A stretch of DNA of 64,000 nucleotides from an uncultured SAR116 cluster alpha proteobacterium (GTDB taxonomy: Bacteria > Pseudomonadota > Alphaproteobacteria > Puniceispirillales > Marisalimonadaceae): contig CACCZR010000006.1 of assembly GCA_902550555.1 (NCBI GenBank), positions 1-64,000 on the forward strand. The letters are read 5' to 3'. Shown here one piece after another: positions 39,221 through 48,950 of this stretch; position 1 is the first letter of the stretch, and every line of letters begins with the position of its first letter. The position numbers and the translations under genes are program-made. The notes below the pieces were generated by a model. The model was not told the DNA's origin. It saw nothing but the letters and a program-made list of their open reading frames with translations, and did not search any database.

Positions 39221-40228
39221 ATGAATATGAATGAAAAACAAAGTGATAAGGTAGCTTCAAAAAAGAAAAGCAATTATGATTTAGATCTTTTGTTAAAACT
39301 TAACGAACAAATGCTACTAATTAGAAGGTTTGAAGAAAAAGCTGGTCAACTTTACGGAATGGGTAAAATTGGTGGTTTTTGCCATCTTTATATAGGACAA
39401 GAGGCTGTTGTTGTTGGTATCAATTCAGCACTTGAAGACAATGACACTATGGTCACTTCTTATAGAGATCACGGGCATATGTTAGTTTGTGGCATGGACC
39501 CAAAAGGGGTTATGGCCGAACTAACAGGTCGTATAACAGGTTACTCTAAGGGTAAAGGTGGTTCCATGCATATGTTTAGCAGAGAAAAAGGTTTTTTTGG
39601 AGGTCATGGTATTGTTGGTGCACAAGTCCCAATTGGAGCTGGGTTAGCTTTTTCCCATAAGTATAAAAATGAGAAATCTATTTGTGTTACTTTTTTTGGT
39701 GATGGAGCTGCAAACCAAGGTCAAGTTTATGAAACATTTAATATTGCTGCTTTATGGAATTTACCTGTACTTTTTGTAATTGAAAATAATTTATATGGCA
39801 TGGGAACTTCTGTTGAAAGGTCTTCATCAACTGATAATTTCGCAATCAGAGGTGAAGCTTTTGGTATAGAAAATAAAACTGTTAATGGAATGGATGTTTT
39901 AGACGTAAGAGAGGCTGCTACTGAAGCTGTAAACTACTGTAGATTAAAACAAAAACCATATATTTTAGAAGTGAAAACCTACCGTTTTAGAGGTCATTCT
40001 ATGTCAGACCCTGGTAAGTACAGAACAAGAGATGAAGTTGCTGAAATGAGAAAAAATGGACCATTGAAAGCTTTACAAAAATTAATTTTAGAAAGTGGCT
40101 TTAATGAAAGTGAACTTAAAGAAATAGACAATAAAATTAAATTAAAGGTTAATGAAGCTGCTGACTTTGCAGTAGAATCTAAATTACCAGATGAAGCAGA
40201 ACTTTTGAAAGATATAATTATAGAATAA
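39221..40228 (+). CDS. pdhA: Pyruvate dehydrogenase E1 component, alpha subunit
   Basis: A 335-residue subunit that binds thiamine diphosphate and decarboxylates pyruvate with PdhB. The cofactor motif is [20 protein letters not shown] (residues near 150-170), with [19 protein letters not shown] before and [15 protein letters not shown] after it. Two in-frame ATGs, at 39221 and 39227, are possible starts. It heads pdhA-pdhB-pdhC-lpd-lipA-coq10, and its stop overlaps the pdhB start by one base. Confidence 0.95.
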   Translation: MNMNEKQSDKVASKKKSNYDLDLLLKLNEQMLLIRRFEEKAGQLYGMGKIGGFCHLYIGQEAVVVGINSALEDNDTMVTSYRDHGHMLVCGMDPKGVMAELTGRITGYSKGKGGSMHMFSREKGFFGGHGIVGAQVPIGAGLAFSHKYKNEKSICVTFFGDGAANQGQVYETFNIAALWNLPVLFVIENNLYGMGTSVERSSSTDNFAIRGEAFGIENKTVNGMDVLDVREAATEAVNYCRLKQKPYILEVKTYRFRGHSMSDPGKYRTRDEVAEMRKNGPLKALQKLILESGFNESELKEIDNKIKLKVNEAADFAVESKLPDEAELLKDIIIE

Positions 40229-41586
40229 TGAGAAATAATGAGATATTAATGCCAGCTTTAAGTCCTACTATGGAAGAGGGGACACTTGCAAAATGGTTAG
40301 TTAAAGTTGGTGATAAAATTAGTTCTGGAGATTTAATAGCTGAAATTGAAACTGACAAAGCTACTATGGAAATTGAAGCTGTTGAAGAAGGTTTTATTTC
40401 AAAACTTATTGTTGAAGAAGGTACACAAGGTATAAAAATTAATACTCCTATTGCTGAATTCAGTGAAACCAAAAAAATTAGCAAAACTAATGATGATGAA
40501 AGCAATAAAAATGTAATTAATATTTCAAACAAAGAAGTAATTGAAGTTAAAAAGTCATCTGTTATTGAAACATCAGATAATACTTTAACCTCATCTAACA
40601 ATGATGCTACAAAAAAAATTACTGTACGGGAAGCTTTAAGAGACGCAATTTTAGAAGAAATGGAATCAGATAATGATGTTTTTATTATGGGAGAAGAAGT
40701 AGCAGAATATGAGGGTGCATATAAAGTCACTCAAGGCCTTTTAGAAAAGTTTGGAGATAAAAGAGTTATAGATACTCCAATAACAGAACATGGCTTCACT
40801 GGTATTGGTGTAGGAGCAGCATTTGGTAATTTAAAACCAATAGTAGAATTTATGACATTTAATTTTTCAATGCAAGCTATTGACCAAATTATAAACTCAG
40901 CAGCTAAAACATTATATATGTCTGGCGGTCAAATGGGATGTCCAATTGTATTCAGAGGACCAAATGGTGCTGCTAGTAGAGTTGCTGCTCAACACAGTCA
41001 ATGTTTTGCAAGTTGGTATTCACATGTACCTGGGTTAAAAGTCGTTGCTCCTTGGTCAAGTGAAGATGCAAAAGGATTACTGAAATCGGCTATTAGAGAT
41101 CCTAATCCTATAGTATTTCTTGAGAATGAAGTCATGTATGGTCAATCTTTTGAATGTCCAATATCGAATGAATTCACATTACCTATTGGGAAAGCTAATG
41201 TTGAAAAAAACGGCTCTGATATAACAATTGTAGCTTTCTCTATAATGGTAGGCAAAGCATTAGAAGCAGCAAATGAATTAGAAAAAAATGGAATAAAAGC
41301 AGAAGTTATTAACCTTCGCACACTTAGACCTTTAGATTTAGAAACCATTATAAATTCTGTTAAAAAAACAAATAGACTGATTACTTGTGAAGAGGGTTTT
41401 GGATTTTCTGGAATTGGTGCTGAAATTTCATCATTAATTCAAGAGAATGCATTTGATTGGCTTGATGCACCCGTTTTAAGAGTTCATGGTAAAGATGTAC
41501 CTATGCCATATGCAGAAAACTTAGAAAAATTGGCTTTGCCACAAACAAGTGATATTATTAATAAAGCTAAACAAATTTGTTCCTAG
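40228..41586 (+). CDS. pdhB: Pyruvate dehydrogenase E1 component, beta subunit, with N-terminal lipoyl domain
   Basis: A 452-residue protein with two parts. Residues 1-80 are a lipoyl-carrier domain with the lipoylated lysine in [12 protein letters not shown], a feature known for alphaproteobacterial E1-beta. After a polar linker (about 80-125), the E1-beta body runs from [14 protein letters not shown] to the end, including [18 protein letters not shown] and [16 protein letters not shown]. The lipoyl domain is nearly the same as that of the downstream pdhC product. Confidence 0.95.
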   Translation: MRNNEILMPALSPTMEEGTLAKWLVKVGDKISSGDLIAEIETDKATMEIEAVEEGFISKLIVEEGTQGIKINTPIAEFSETKKISKTNDDESNKNVINISNKEVIEVKKSSVIETSDNTLTSSNNDATKKITVREALRDAILEEMESDNDVFIMGEEVAEYEGAYKVTQGLLEKFGDKRVIDTPITEHGFTGIGVGAAFGNLKPIVEFMTFNFSMQAIDQIINSAAKTLYMSGGQMGCPIVFRGPNGAASRVAAQHSQCFASWYSHVPGLKVVAPWSSEDAKGLLKSAIRDPNPIVFLENEVMYGQSFECPISNEFTLPIGKANVEKNGSDITIVAFSIMVGKALEAANELEKNGIKAEVINLRTLRPLDLETIINSVKKTNRLITCEEGFGFSGIGAEISSLIQENAFDWLDAPVLRVHGKDVPMPYAENLEKLALPQTSDIINKAKQICS

Positions 41587-41598
41587 AGTGGATCTAGT

Positions 41599-42882
41599 AT
41601 GAGTAATGAAATTTTAATGCCAGCTTTAAGTCCAACAATGGAAGAGGGAACTCTTGCTAAATGGCTTATTTCAGAAGGGGATACAATTTCTTCTGGCGAT
41701 TTAATTGCTGAAATTGAAACTGATAAAGCTACAATGGAAGTTGAGTCGATCTTTGATGGGACTATTGGAAAACTTTTTTTTAATGAAGGATCTGAGGGTA
41801 TTAAGGTCAATACACCAATCGGTGTCATATTAGACCCTGGAGAAAAATATGATGAAAAAGTTCATGGCCCTAATGTAAAATCTGACTCTAATCAGAATAA
41901 TGATAAAGAATTAATTAAACAAGACGGTGGTGACAACCCTCTTGATCAGGTTATAAATATTGAACAGGTTGATGAACAAAAATCTAATTCATCTGATAGT
42001 GATATTGCAGTTAATATTAATGAGAAAAACCGTATTTTTGCAAGCCCACTTGCAAAAAGGATTGCAAGAGAAAAATCCATAGACCTTAATTTCATTAAAG
42101 GTTCTGGTCCGCATGGAAGAATTGTTAAAAAAGATGTTGAGGATCATAATGTGAATTCTTCACCAAAAGATTTAAAAAAATCAATTTCGGATTTAGGTAA
42201 TTTTGAATTAATTAAAAACTCTTTAATGAGGCAAACAATTGCAAAAAGGTTAGTTGAGTCTAAAACTAATGCACCACACTTTTATCTATCTATAGATTGT
42301 AATATTGATGATTTATTATCATTTAGAAAAAAAGTTAATGATGAATTCCCCGAGCAAGGAAAAATATCTGTCAATGACATAATAGTAAAGGTTGCTGGTT
42401 TGACATTAAATAAAGTGCCTGAATGTAATGTTAGTTGGACAAATGAGAGTACAAAATTTTTTAAATCTTCAGATATTTCTGTGGCTGTTGCTATAGATGG
42501 AGGTTTAATAACTCCAATAGTAAGAAATGTTGAAGAAAAAGGGATACATAAAATTTCAAGTGAGATAAAAGATCTTGTTGAAAAAGCGAAAAATGGTTCT
42601 CTTTCACCGAATGAATATAATGGTGGAACTTTTTCAATTTCAAACTTAGGAATGTATGGTATTAAAAATTTTACAGCTATAATAAATCCACCCCAAAGTG
42701 CAATATTAGCTGTAGGCTCTGGACAAAAAATACCAATTGTTAAAGATGATAAAGTTGTTATTAGTAATATCATGAATGTTACTCTCTCATGTGACCACCG
42801 CGCTATTGACGGAGCTGTTGGAGCAAAATTCCTTCAAGTTTTTAAAAAAATAATTGAAAATCCAATGTTGATGTCATTGTGA
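41599..42882 (+). CDS. pdhC: Dihydrolipoamide acetyltransferase (pyruvate dehydrogenase E2)
   Basis: A 427-residue core protein that moves the acetyl group to CoA. It has one lipoyl domain (residues 1-80, lysine in [10 protein letters not shown]), a linker, a peripheral-subunit-binding domain (about 138-175, FASPLAKRIAREKSIDL and GSGPHGRIVKKDV), and the catalytic domain (about 200-427) ending in CDHRAIDGAVGAKFLQ, which holds the active-site histidine and aspartate. It follows pdhB after 12 bases. Confidence 0.95.
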   Translation: MSNEILMPALSPTMEEGTLAKWLISEGDTISSGDLIAEIETDKATMEVESIFDGTIGKLFFNEGSEGIKVNTPIGVILDPGEKYDEKVHGPNVKSDSNQNNDKELIKQDGGDNPLDQVINIEQVDEQKSNSSDSDIAVNINEKNRIFASPLAKRIAREKSIDLNFIKGSGPHGRIVKKDVEDHNVNSSPKDLKKSISDLGNFELIKNSLMRQTIAKRLVESKTNAPHFYLSIDCNIDDLLSFRKKVNDEFPEQGKISVNDIIVKVAGLTLNKVPECNVSWTNESTKFFKSSDISVAVAIDGGLITPIVRNVEEKGIHKISSEIKDLVEKAKNGSLSPNEYNGGTFSISNLGMYGIKNFTAIINPPQSAILAVGSGQKIPIVKDDKVVISNIMNVTLSCDHRAIDGAVGAKFLQVFKKIIENPMLMSL

Positions 42883-44297
42883 TGACAGAGAATAATTCAA
42901 AATATGATCTTTTAATTATTGGTGGTGGACCAGGTGGTTATGTTGCTGCGATAAGGGCTTCACAACTTGGATTAAGTGTTGGGCTGGTAGAAAGAGAAAA
43001 TTTAGGCGGTGTTTGTTTAAATTGGGGATGTATTCCAACGAAAGCACTTTTAAGAAGTTCAGAAGTTAAACATTTGTTAGACAATTCTAAATCATATGGT
43101 TTTTCAATATCTGATTATCAAATTAATTTTAAAGATATAATTAAAAGATCACGTTCAGTTGCTAGATCTTTGTCTTCAGGCATTGAACATTTGATGAAAA
43201 AAAATAAAATTAATGTTCACAAAGGAACAGCTAAAATTATTGAATCAAATAATGATCAAAAAGTTATTCAGGTAATTGATGCAGAAAAAAATGAATTAAA
43301 AATTAAATCTAAATTTTTAATCATTGCTACTGGTGCAACTTCTAAAAATCTTCCTTTTGTGTCTTCAGATGGAAAAAATATCCTAGATTATAGAACAGCT
43401 ATGACTCCTAAGGAACTTCCTAAATCATTAATTATTGTTGGTTCAGGTGCGATAGGATCAGAATTTGCTTCTTTTTATAATGATTTGGGATGTAAAGTTA
43501 CAATAATTGAGGTTCAAAATAAAATTTTACCAAATGAAGACCATGAAATATCTGAATTTGTTTTAAAAAGTTTTAAAAATAGAGGTATAGATATTCATAT
43601 CAATTGTGAGTTACTAAGTGTTGATAGTAAAGATTCATCTGTAGAATGTGTAATAAAAGTTGGCAATAAAAAAACTAAATTGAGTGCTGATAAACTTTTA
43701 CTATCTGTTGGAATTAAACCTAATATTGAGAATTTAGGTTTAGAAGAACTCGGCATCGATATGGAAAAAGGGTTTATAAAAACAAATGAAATCATGAAAA
43801 CGTCTGAAAATGGCATATATGCTATTGGAGATGTGACTGATGGTCCTTGGCTAGCACATAAAGCTAGTCATGAAGGAATTTTATGTGTTGATGCTATTAA
43901 TGGATTAAAAACACATAAAATACAAAAAGAAAATATTCCTGGTTGTACATATTCAAGACCTCAAATTGCTTCTATTGGATTAACTGAAAAAAGAGCTTTG
44001 GAATTAAATCATGAAATAAAAGTTGGAAGATTTCCATTTATAGGAAATGGTAAGGCGATAGCTTTAGGGGAACCAGAAGGGTTTATAAAAACCATATTTG
44101 ATAAAAAGACCGGTGAGTTTTTAGGTGCTCATTTGGTTGGCCCGGAAGTAACAGAATTAATTCAAGGATTTGCTATTGCAAAAAAATTAGAAACAACAGA
44201 AGAAGATTTAATGGAAACAATTTTCCCACATCCTACTTTATCAGAGGCTATGCATGAATCTGTTTTAGATGCTTATGATAGAGTAATACATTTTTAG
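42882..44297 (+). CDS. lpdA: Dihydrolipoyl dehydrogenase
   Basis: A 471-residue flavoprotein that reoxidises dihydrolipoamide with NAD. FAD-binding LLIIGGGPGGYVAAIRASQLG (shortened here to its key GGGPGGY) opens the chain, the redox disulfide is in GGVCLNWGCIPTK, the NAD site shows VGSGAIGSEFASF, and the catalytic His-Glu pair is in PHPTLSEAMHE. The frame also opens at a GTG at 42879, but ATG 42882 gives a TGATG overlap with pdhC and is preferred. Confidence 0.95.
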   Translation: MTENNSKYDLLIIGGGPGGYVAAIRASQLGLSVGLVERENLGGVCLNWGCIPTKALLRSSEVKHLLDNSKSYGFSISDYQINFKDIIKRSRSVARSLSSGIEHLMKKNKINVHKGTAKIIESNNDQKVIQVIDAEKNELKIKSKFLIIATGATSKNLPFVSSDGKNILDYRTAMTPKELPKSLIIVGSGAIGSEFASFYNDLGCKVTIIEVQNKILPNEDHEISEFVLKSFKNRGIDIHINCELLSVDSKDSSVECVIKVGNKKTKLSADKLLLSVGIKPNIENLGLEELGIDMEKGFIKTNEIMKTSENGIYAIGDVTDGPWLAHKASHEGILCVDAINGLKTHKIQKENIPGCTYSRPQIASIGLTEKRALELNHEIKVGRFPFIGNGKAIALGEPEGFIKTIFDKKTGEFLGAHLVGPEVTELIQGFAIAKKLETTEEDLMETIFPHPTLSEAMHESVLDAYDRVIHF

Positions 44298-44307
44298 ATT
44301 CAGATAG

Positions 44308-45228
44308 ATGAAAATTAGACATCCTGAAAAAATTAATACTTCCGATAAATTATCTCCTTTAAAACCTAATTGGTTAAAAGTTAGGTTTAAATCAGGTGAT
44401 AATATCGACTCAGTTAAAGAAATTGTTAAAAACAATAATGTTCATACAGTTTGTGAAGAAGCTAATTGTCCAAATTTAAGTGAGTGCTGGTCAAAAAAAC
44501 ATGCAACTTTTATGATAATGGGTGATACGTGTACTAGAGCATGTACTTTTTGCAATGTTAAAACTGGAAAGCCAAATTATTTAGATCCTTTTGAACCTGA
44601 AAGAGTCGCGACTTCAGTAAGAGAATTAGGTTTGACTCATGTTGTTATAACTTCTGTTAACAGAGATGATTTAAGAGATAATGGTCTCTCACATTTCTTG
44701 AATACTTTAAAAGCTATAAGACAGCAATCTCCTCAAACAACAATTGAGATTTTAACACCTGATTTTATAAAAAATAGTAGCGCTGCTAATTTTATTAGCA
44801 AATCTGCGCCTGACGTTTTTAATCATAATCTTGAAACTGTTCCAAGGTTATATAATGAAGTGAGACCAGGTGCTAGATATTTCACATCATTAAAGTTACT
44901 AAATGATATTAAATCATATAACCCCAAAATTTTTACTAAATCTGGATTGATGGTTGGATTAGGTGAGAGTAAAGATGAGATTATTCAAGTTATGGATGAT
45001 TTAAGAGCTGCTGATGTAGATTTTTTAACAATTGGTCAATATCTGCAGCCAACTATAAAGCATCATGCTGTTATTGATTATATCACTCCAGAGTTATTTG
45101 ACATATATAGAGACATCGCTATTTCCAAAGGATTTTTACTGGTTTCTTCATCACCGTTTACAAGAAGTAGTTATCATGCTGATGAAGATTTCCATAAATT
45201 AAAAATAAAAAGAAATTTATTGATTTAA
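44308..45228 (+). CDS. lipA: Lipoyl synthase
   Basis: A 306-residue radical-SAM enzyme that inserts two sulfurs into octanoyl groups on lipoyl domains. The auxiliary cluster cysteines are in [13 protein letters not shown], the radical-SAM cluster in [13 protein letters not shown], and the C-terminal RSSYHAD serine ligand motif is intact. Its place right after lpdA supports its role in lipoylating the PdhB and PdhC domains encoded upstream. Confidence 0.96.
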   Translation: MKIRHPEKINTSDKLSPLKPNWLKVRFKSGDNIDSVKEIVKNNNVHTVCEEANCPNLSECWSKKHATFMIMGDTCTRACTFCNVKTGKPNYLDPFEPERVATSVRELGLTHVVITSVNRDDLRDNGLSHFLNTLKAIRQQSPQTTIEILTPDFIKNSSAANFISKSAPDVFNHNLETVPRLYNEVRPGARYFTSLKLLNDIKSYNPKIFTKSGLMVGLGESKDEIIQVMDDLRAADVDFLTIGQYLQPTIKHHAVIDYITPELFDIYRDIAISKGFLLVSSSPFTRSSYHADEDFHKLKIKRNLLI

Positions 45229-45657
45229 ATGAAATATAGAGAAAAAAAAATTTTAAATTATAAGCCTGAACAGCTTTTTGACCTAGTTAGTGATATAAAA
45301 AAGTATCCTGAATTTTTGCCTTGGTGTTTAGGTTCAAGAGTCAAAAAAATTTCACATAAACAACTAAATGCAGACCTTATTGTTGGGATGAGAATTTATA
45401 GAGAGATATTTAAATCTAACGTTCATTTAAATAAGGAATCGTCTACTATTGAGGTAGAGTATCTTAAAGGACCATTTAAACAATTAAAAAACAAATGGAT
45501 TTTTAATAAAGTTGATAATGGATGTGAGGTAGATTTTTATGTAGAATTTGAACTAAATTCAAGATTACTTAATGGTGTCATCAAAGCTTTTTTTGAAGAA
45601 GCAGTTGTTAAAATGATTGCTGCATTTGAAAATAGAGCTGGTAAACTTTACGGATAA
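45229..45657 (+). CDS. COQ10/RatA-type START-domain protein
   Basis: A 142-residue polyketide-cyclase/START-fold protein. The pattern YKPEQLFDLVSDIKKYPEFL, PWCLGSRV and the later ELNSRLLNGVIKAFFEEAV matches the COQ10/RatA family. In mitochondria and probably alphaproteobacteria, such proteins bind ubiquinone and support respiration; the toxin name RatA is likely misleading here. It starts directly after the lipA stop and overlaps the convergent cinA-type gene by 10 bases. Confidence 0.88.
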   Translation: MKYREKKILNYKPEQLFDLVSDIKKYPEFLPWCLGSRVKKISHKQLNADLIVGMRIYREIFKSNVHLNKESSTIEVEYLKGPFKQLKNKWIFNKVDNGCEVDFYVEFELNSRLLNGVIKAFFEEAVVKMIAAFENRAGKLYG

Positions 45658-46142
45658 TTTTCTAAAAAAATATTTAATTCTTTTAAGCTTTCAAGTGTAG
45701 CCTTTAATCTTATATCTAGTCTGTTTCCATTAAATAAAAATTTTTTTGTTTTAATTTTATTTTTAGTTCCAAAACCTATCCAAACTAAACCGACTGGTTT
45801 ATTTTTAGATCCTCCATTTGGACCAGCTATTCCTGTAATTCCTATTCCAACATCTGCACTAAAGTTGTTAACTAAACTTGACGCCATATGATATGCAACT
45901 TGTTTACTAACGGCACCAAACTCTTCAATTACATTGTCATTTATTTTTAAAATATTTATTTTTGCTTCATTTGAATAGGTTATAAAACTTCTTTCAAATG
46001 CTTCGCTTGCACCTGAGTTGTTTACAATAGCGGATGATAATAATCCACCGGTACAACTTTCAGCAGAACTAATTTTAAAGGATAATAGTTTTAATTTATC
46101 TATTAATGCTTTACTTTCTTTATTTATATCTTTCCAAGCCAT
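45648..46142 (-). CDS. pncC: Nicotinamide-nucleotide amidohydrolase, CinA C-terminal family
   Basis: A 164-residue stand-alone CinA C-terminal domain that deamidates nicotinamide mononucleotide to the acid form, recycling NAD breakdown products. The signature SSAESCTGGLLSSAIVNNSGAS is represented by SAESCTGGLL near residue 25, and GVGITGIAGPNGGSKNKPVG is conserved, with the shorter GITGIAGPNGG as key part. It overlaps pgpA upstream by 19 bases. The lipA-coq10-cinA order is typical for alphaproteobacteria. Confidence 0.92.
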   Translation of the reverse strand: MAWKDINKESKALIDKLKLLSFKISSAESCTGGLLSSAIVNNSGASEAFERSFITYSNEAKINILKINDNVIEEFGAVSKQVAYHMASSLVNNFSADVGIGITGIAGPNGGSKNKPVGLVWIGFGTKNKIKTKKFLFNGNRLDIRLKATLESLKELNIFLENYP

Positions 46143-46600
46143 AAAAATAAAAAATATATTACAGGTATTGTATAAATGCCACCAATAATATCGTCAAATA
46201 AAATGCCAAATGTACCTGATATTTTCTCTACACCTTTTAATCCAATTTTAGAAATATCAAAAAATCTGAATAATAAAAATATGATAATGATATTTATAAT
46301 ATTATTTTCTAGTTCAAATAATGGAATTGAAAATAAAGCAATATATTGACCTAAAAATTCATCAATTACAATGCTTTGATGGTCTTTATTTCCATATAAT
46401 TTTAAATAATTTTGTACTGATAGAAGGCTTATAAAAAAAACAATAAAAAATATTAAAATTATTATTTCTATTTGGAAATATGTATTTAAATAAAAAAATA
46501 TAATGCATGTAAACAAGGAAGCTATTGTACCAGGCGCATATTTAATTTTTCCAATAGGGTATATTTCTGAAAATTTTATAAGAAATATATTATTAATCAT
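46124..46600 (-). CDS. pgpA: Phosphatidylglycerophosphatase A
   Basis: A 158-residue membrane enzyme that dephosphorylates phosphatidylglycerol phosphate. It has several hydrophobic helices and the family signatures GKIKYAPGTIASLF, SIVIDEFLGQYIAL with conserved acidic residues, and FDDIIGGIYTIP at the C-terminus. The frame extends upstream to 46654, but the ATG at 46600 gives the usual N-terminus and an 8-base overlap with ispDF, so it is used as start. Confidence 0.9.
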   Translation of the reverse strand: MINNIFLIKFSEIYPIGKIKYAPGTIASLFTCIIFFYLNTYFQIEIIILIFFIVFFISLLSVQNYLKLYGNKDHQSIVIDEFLGQYIALFSIPLFELENNIINIIIIFLLFRFFDISKIGLKGVEKISGTFGILFDDIIGGIYTIPVIYFLFLWLGKI

Positions 46601-47789
46601 TAGTAATTTTAATTGTTGTATTAGATAAAACAGCAATACCTTCTTTTCTACCAATAAATCCTATACCTTCATTTGATTTACCTTTAATTGATAAAATTTC
46701 TTTATTTATACCTGTAGAACTTGAAATTTTATTTTTTATTTCATTTGCATAATCTAAAATTTTAGGAGTTTCAGTAATTATGACAGCGTCAATATGAATT
46801 AATTCAGCATTCTTCTCTTTTAATTTGCATAATGCATGTTTTAAAAATACGAAGCTATCACAATTTTTCCATTTATTTTCAGTAGGTGGAAAATGGTAAC
46901 CAATGTCATTTTCATTTAATGCACCATATATGCTGTCAGTTATAGAATGAAGTAAAACATCTGCATCAGAATGTCCTTCCAAGAAATAGCCATTATCAAT
47001 TTTTAATCCACCTAAAATAAGTTTTTTGTCTTTTGTTTTAGAATTAATTTTTACTAGCTTATGAACGTCGTAACCTATTCCACTTTTAGTTGTATAATTT
47101 TTCATATGTTGATTTTCTAGAATTGATTTAATTAAATGCAAATCCTCTTCATAAGTAATTTTTAACGATTTTGGATCACCTTCTATATATTTAACTTCAA
47201 AACCATTTTCAATTAATAATGATGAATCGTCATCATAATTTTGTTTTTTATAAACTTTTTCATGGATCATTAGTAGTTTTTTGAAATCACATATTTGCGG
47301 TGTTTGGATTAACAAATAGTCTTTTTTATTTAAATATTTAACTTTTTCGTTAGTTATATTTTTAATAATAGCATCTGAAACATTTAAAGCTGGAACAACA
47401 CATGAAACATTATTTTTCATATTAAATATTAACTTATCAATTATATTATTATTAATATATGGCCTAGCAGCATCATGTATGATTACATTTTTGGGGTTAT
47501 ATTTTTTAACTTTTTTAAGAGCTTTGTAAACACTATCTTGTCTAGACTTTCCTCCTATTATTGGTAATGTTAAATTATATTTATTACATATTTTAATAGC
47601 ATCATTTTCCCTTTTTTCTGACACAACAATGAATAATTTTTTGTCTAAGTTTAATTTAATGAAATTTTCTATACATATTTCTAATATTGATTTTTGGTTA
47701 ATTAAATAGAATTGTTTTTCAATGTTATTCTGCTTAGACTTAAATCTTTTACTCAAGCCTGCAGCTAATATTATGTAAATTAAATCCAT
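46593..47789 (-). CDS. ispDF: Bifunctional IspD/IspF isoprenoid enzyme
   Basis: A 398-residue fusion catalysing two steps of the MEP isoprenoid pathway. Residues 1-225 are the IspD cytidylyltransferase (ILAAGLSKRFKSKQNN, HDAARPYI, DDSSLLIENG). Residues 238-398 are the IspF cyclodiphosphate synthase (GIGYDVHKL, LEGHSDADVLLHSITDSIYG with metal ligands, GRKEGIAVLS). The fusion is common in alphaproteobacteria. An AGG ribosome-binding site precedes the ATG. It is divergent from ntrB, with dusB absent between them. Confidence 0.95.
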   Translation of the reverse strand: MDLIYIILAAGLSKRFKSKQNNIEKQFYLINQKSILEICIENFIKLNLDKKLFIVVSEKRENDAIKICNKYNLTLPIIGGKSRQDSVYKALKKVKKYNPKNVIIHDAARPYINNNIIDKLIFNMKNNVSCVVPALNVSDAIIKNITNEKVKYLNKKDYLLIQTPQICDFKKLLMIHEKVYKKQNYDDDSSLLIENGFEVKYIEGDPKSLKITYEEDLHLIKSILENQHMKNYTTKSGIGYDVHKLVKINSKTKDKKLILGGLKIDNGYFLEGHSDADVLLHSITDSIYGALNENDIGYHFPPTENKWKNCDSFVFLKHALCKLKEKNAELIHIDAVIITETPKILDYANEIKNKISSSTGINKEILSIKGKSNEGIGFIGRKEGIAVLSNTTIKITND

Positions 47790-47845
47790 TTGTTGCCTAA
47801 TAATTGTACTAAAATTTTATTATTTCAAAAAAATTATGAATTGTG

Positions 47846-47873
47846 TTCATTTTTTAATCATTTTGGTTATATT
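47846..47873 (+). promoter_or_regulatory. Possible promoter for the ntr operon
   Basis: TTCATT (47846-47851) and TATATT (47868-47873) are 16 bases apart, and the -10 ends 6 bases before the ntrB ATG. The match is only fair. If real, the ntrB message would have practically no leader. Confidence 0.27.
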
Positions 47874-47879
47874 TAATTT

Positions 47880-48950
47880 ATGTTTAATGATATACTAAAT
47901 AGCTTTATAGATCCAATTCTTGTTATCAATAAAGAAAAAGTGATCAAATATGTAAATGCATCATTTGAGGAAACTTTCTACGTAAACTCAAATTTTATAT
48001 TGAACAAAAATTTAAATTCTATTATCGATGAAGACTCGCCACTTATCTTACTAATTAACAAAACTATTAAAAATGCAATAAATCTTAAGGAAGACAAGTT
48101 AATAATTTCATTAAGAAATCAGAGTAAAAAACAACTTAAAGTTAGTATATTTAATACATTTGTTGAAAAAGATTTAATAGTCATTCATTTTGAACAAAAT
48201 TTAAAAAATCAAACTTTTATATACCATAAAATTAATTCAAAAATTTCTCAATCCTTTAGTGCATTAGTTGATATGTTGATGCATGAATTAAAGAACCCAC
48301 TATCTGGAATTGTTGGTGCAACACAATTATTACAAAAAGATTTGCAATCTTCAAATTATGTTGAAATGTTAGATTTAATAAAATTTGAAGCTGATAGAAT
48401 TAAAACTTTACTCTCAAATATGGAAAATCTATCTGCAGGTGAGGGGAATGTCTCTCTAGAAAATATTAATATTCACAAGGTTTTAAATTATTGTAAAAGT
48501 TCAGCAAAAAATAGTTATGGAAAAGAAATTATATTTGAAGAAATTTATGACCCATCATTACCTGATTTTTATTCAAATGAGGAGTTGTTAATTCAAATAT
48601 TTACTAATTTAATAAAAAATGGATGTGAAGCACAAAACAATAAAGGGAAAATTATTCTAAAAACTTCATATAATGCGAATAAAAAGTTTTTATTAAATGA
48701 AAATGATTTACCAGAAATTAAACCATTACAAATTGAAGTTATTGATTTTGGAATGGGCATACCTGAATCTGATCTTCAAAATATATTCGATCCATTTATA
48801 ACGAAAAAACATAATGGTAAAGGTTTAGGTTTGTCGATCGTTTCAAATTCAATAAGAACTTTAGATGGTTCAATTGAAGTTAATTCAGAAAATGGATGTA
48901 CTAATTTTTGTTTAAATTTTCCACTACAAAAATCTGAGGGATTATCATGA
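47880..48950 (+). CDS. ntrB: Nitrogen-regulation sensor histidine kinase NtrB
   Basis: A 356-residue soluble sensor kinase without membrane helices. Residues 5-110 form a PAS domain (PILVINKEKVIKYVNASFEE). The phosphorylated histidine is His135 in MLMHELKNPLSGIVGATQLL. The ATPase boxes are intact: LIKNGCEAQ, DFGMGIPE, and GKGLGLSIVSNSI. In known bacteria NtrB takes nitrogen status from PII proteins and phosphorylates NtrC, encoded next with a 4-base overlap. Confidence 0.92.
   Translation: MFNDILNSFIDPILVINKEKVIKYVNASFEETFYVNSNFILNKNLNSIIDEDSPLILLINKTIKNAINLKEDKLIISLRNQSKKQLKVSIFNTFVEKDLIVIHFEQNLKNQTFIYHKINSKISQSFSALVDMLMHELKNPLSGIVGATQLLQKDLQSSNYVEMLDLIKFEADRIKTLLSNMENLSAGEGNVSLENINIHKVLNYCKSSAKNSYGKEIIFEEIYDPSLPDFYSNEELLIQIFTNLIKNGCEAQNNKGKIILKTSYNANKKFLLNENDLPEIKPLQIEVIDFGMGIPESDLQNIFDPFITKKHNGKGLGLSIVSNSIRTLDGSIEVNSENGCTNFCLNFPLQKSEGLS

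Noticed and set aside
40218..40730. 170-codon open frame on the minus strand across pdhB
   Set aside because: It is antisense to a clearly conserved protein, has repetitive Ser/Ile/Val composition and no recognisable domain. A similar frame appears antisense to the pdhC lipoyl domain because the two DNA segments are alike.
42282..42773. 163-codon minus-strand frame across pdhC
   Set aside because: Shadow of the E2 catalytic domain; no domain, no ribosome-binding site, and the opposite strand is fully explained.
45229..45657. RatA toxin of a toxin-antitoxin system
   Set aside because: The family name in databases is misleading. The neighbours (lipA, pdh) and the START-fold pattern fit the ubiquinone-binding COQ10 group, and no convincing antitoxin gene is adjacent.
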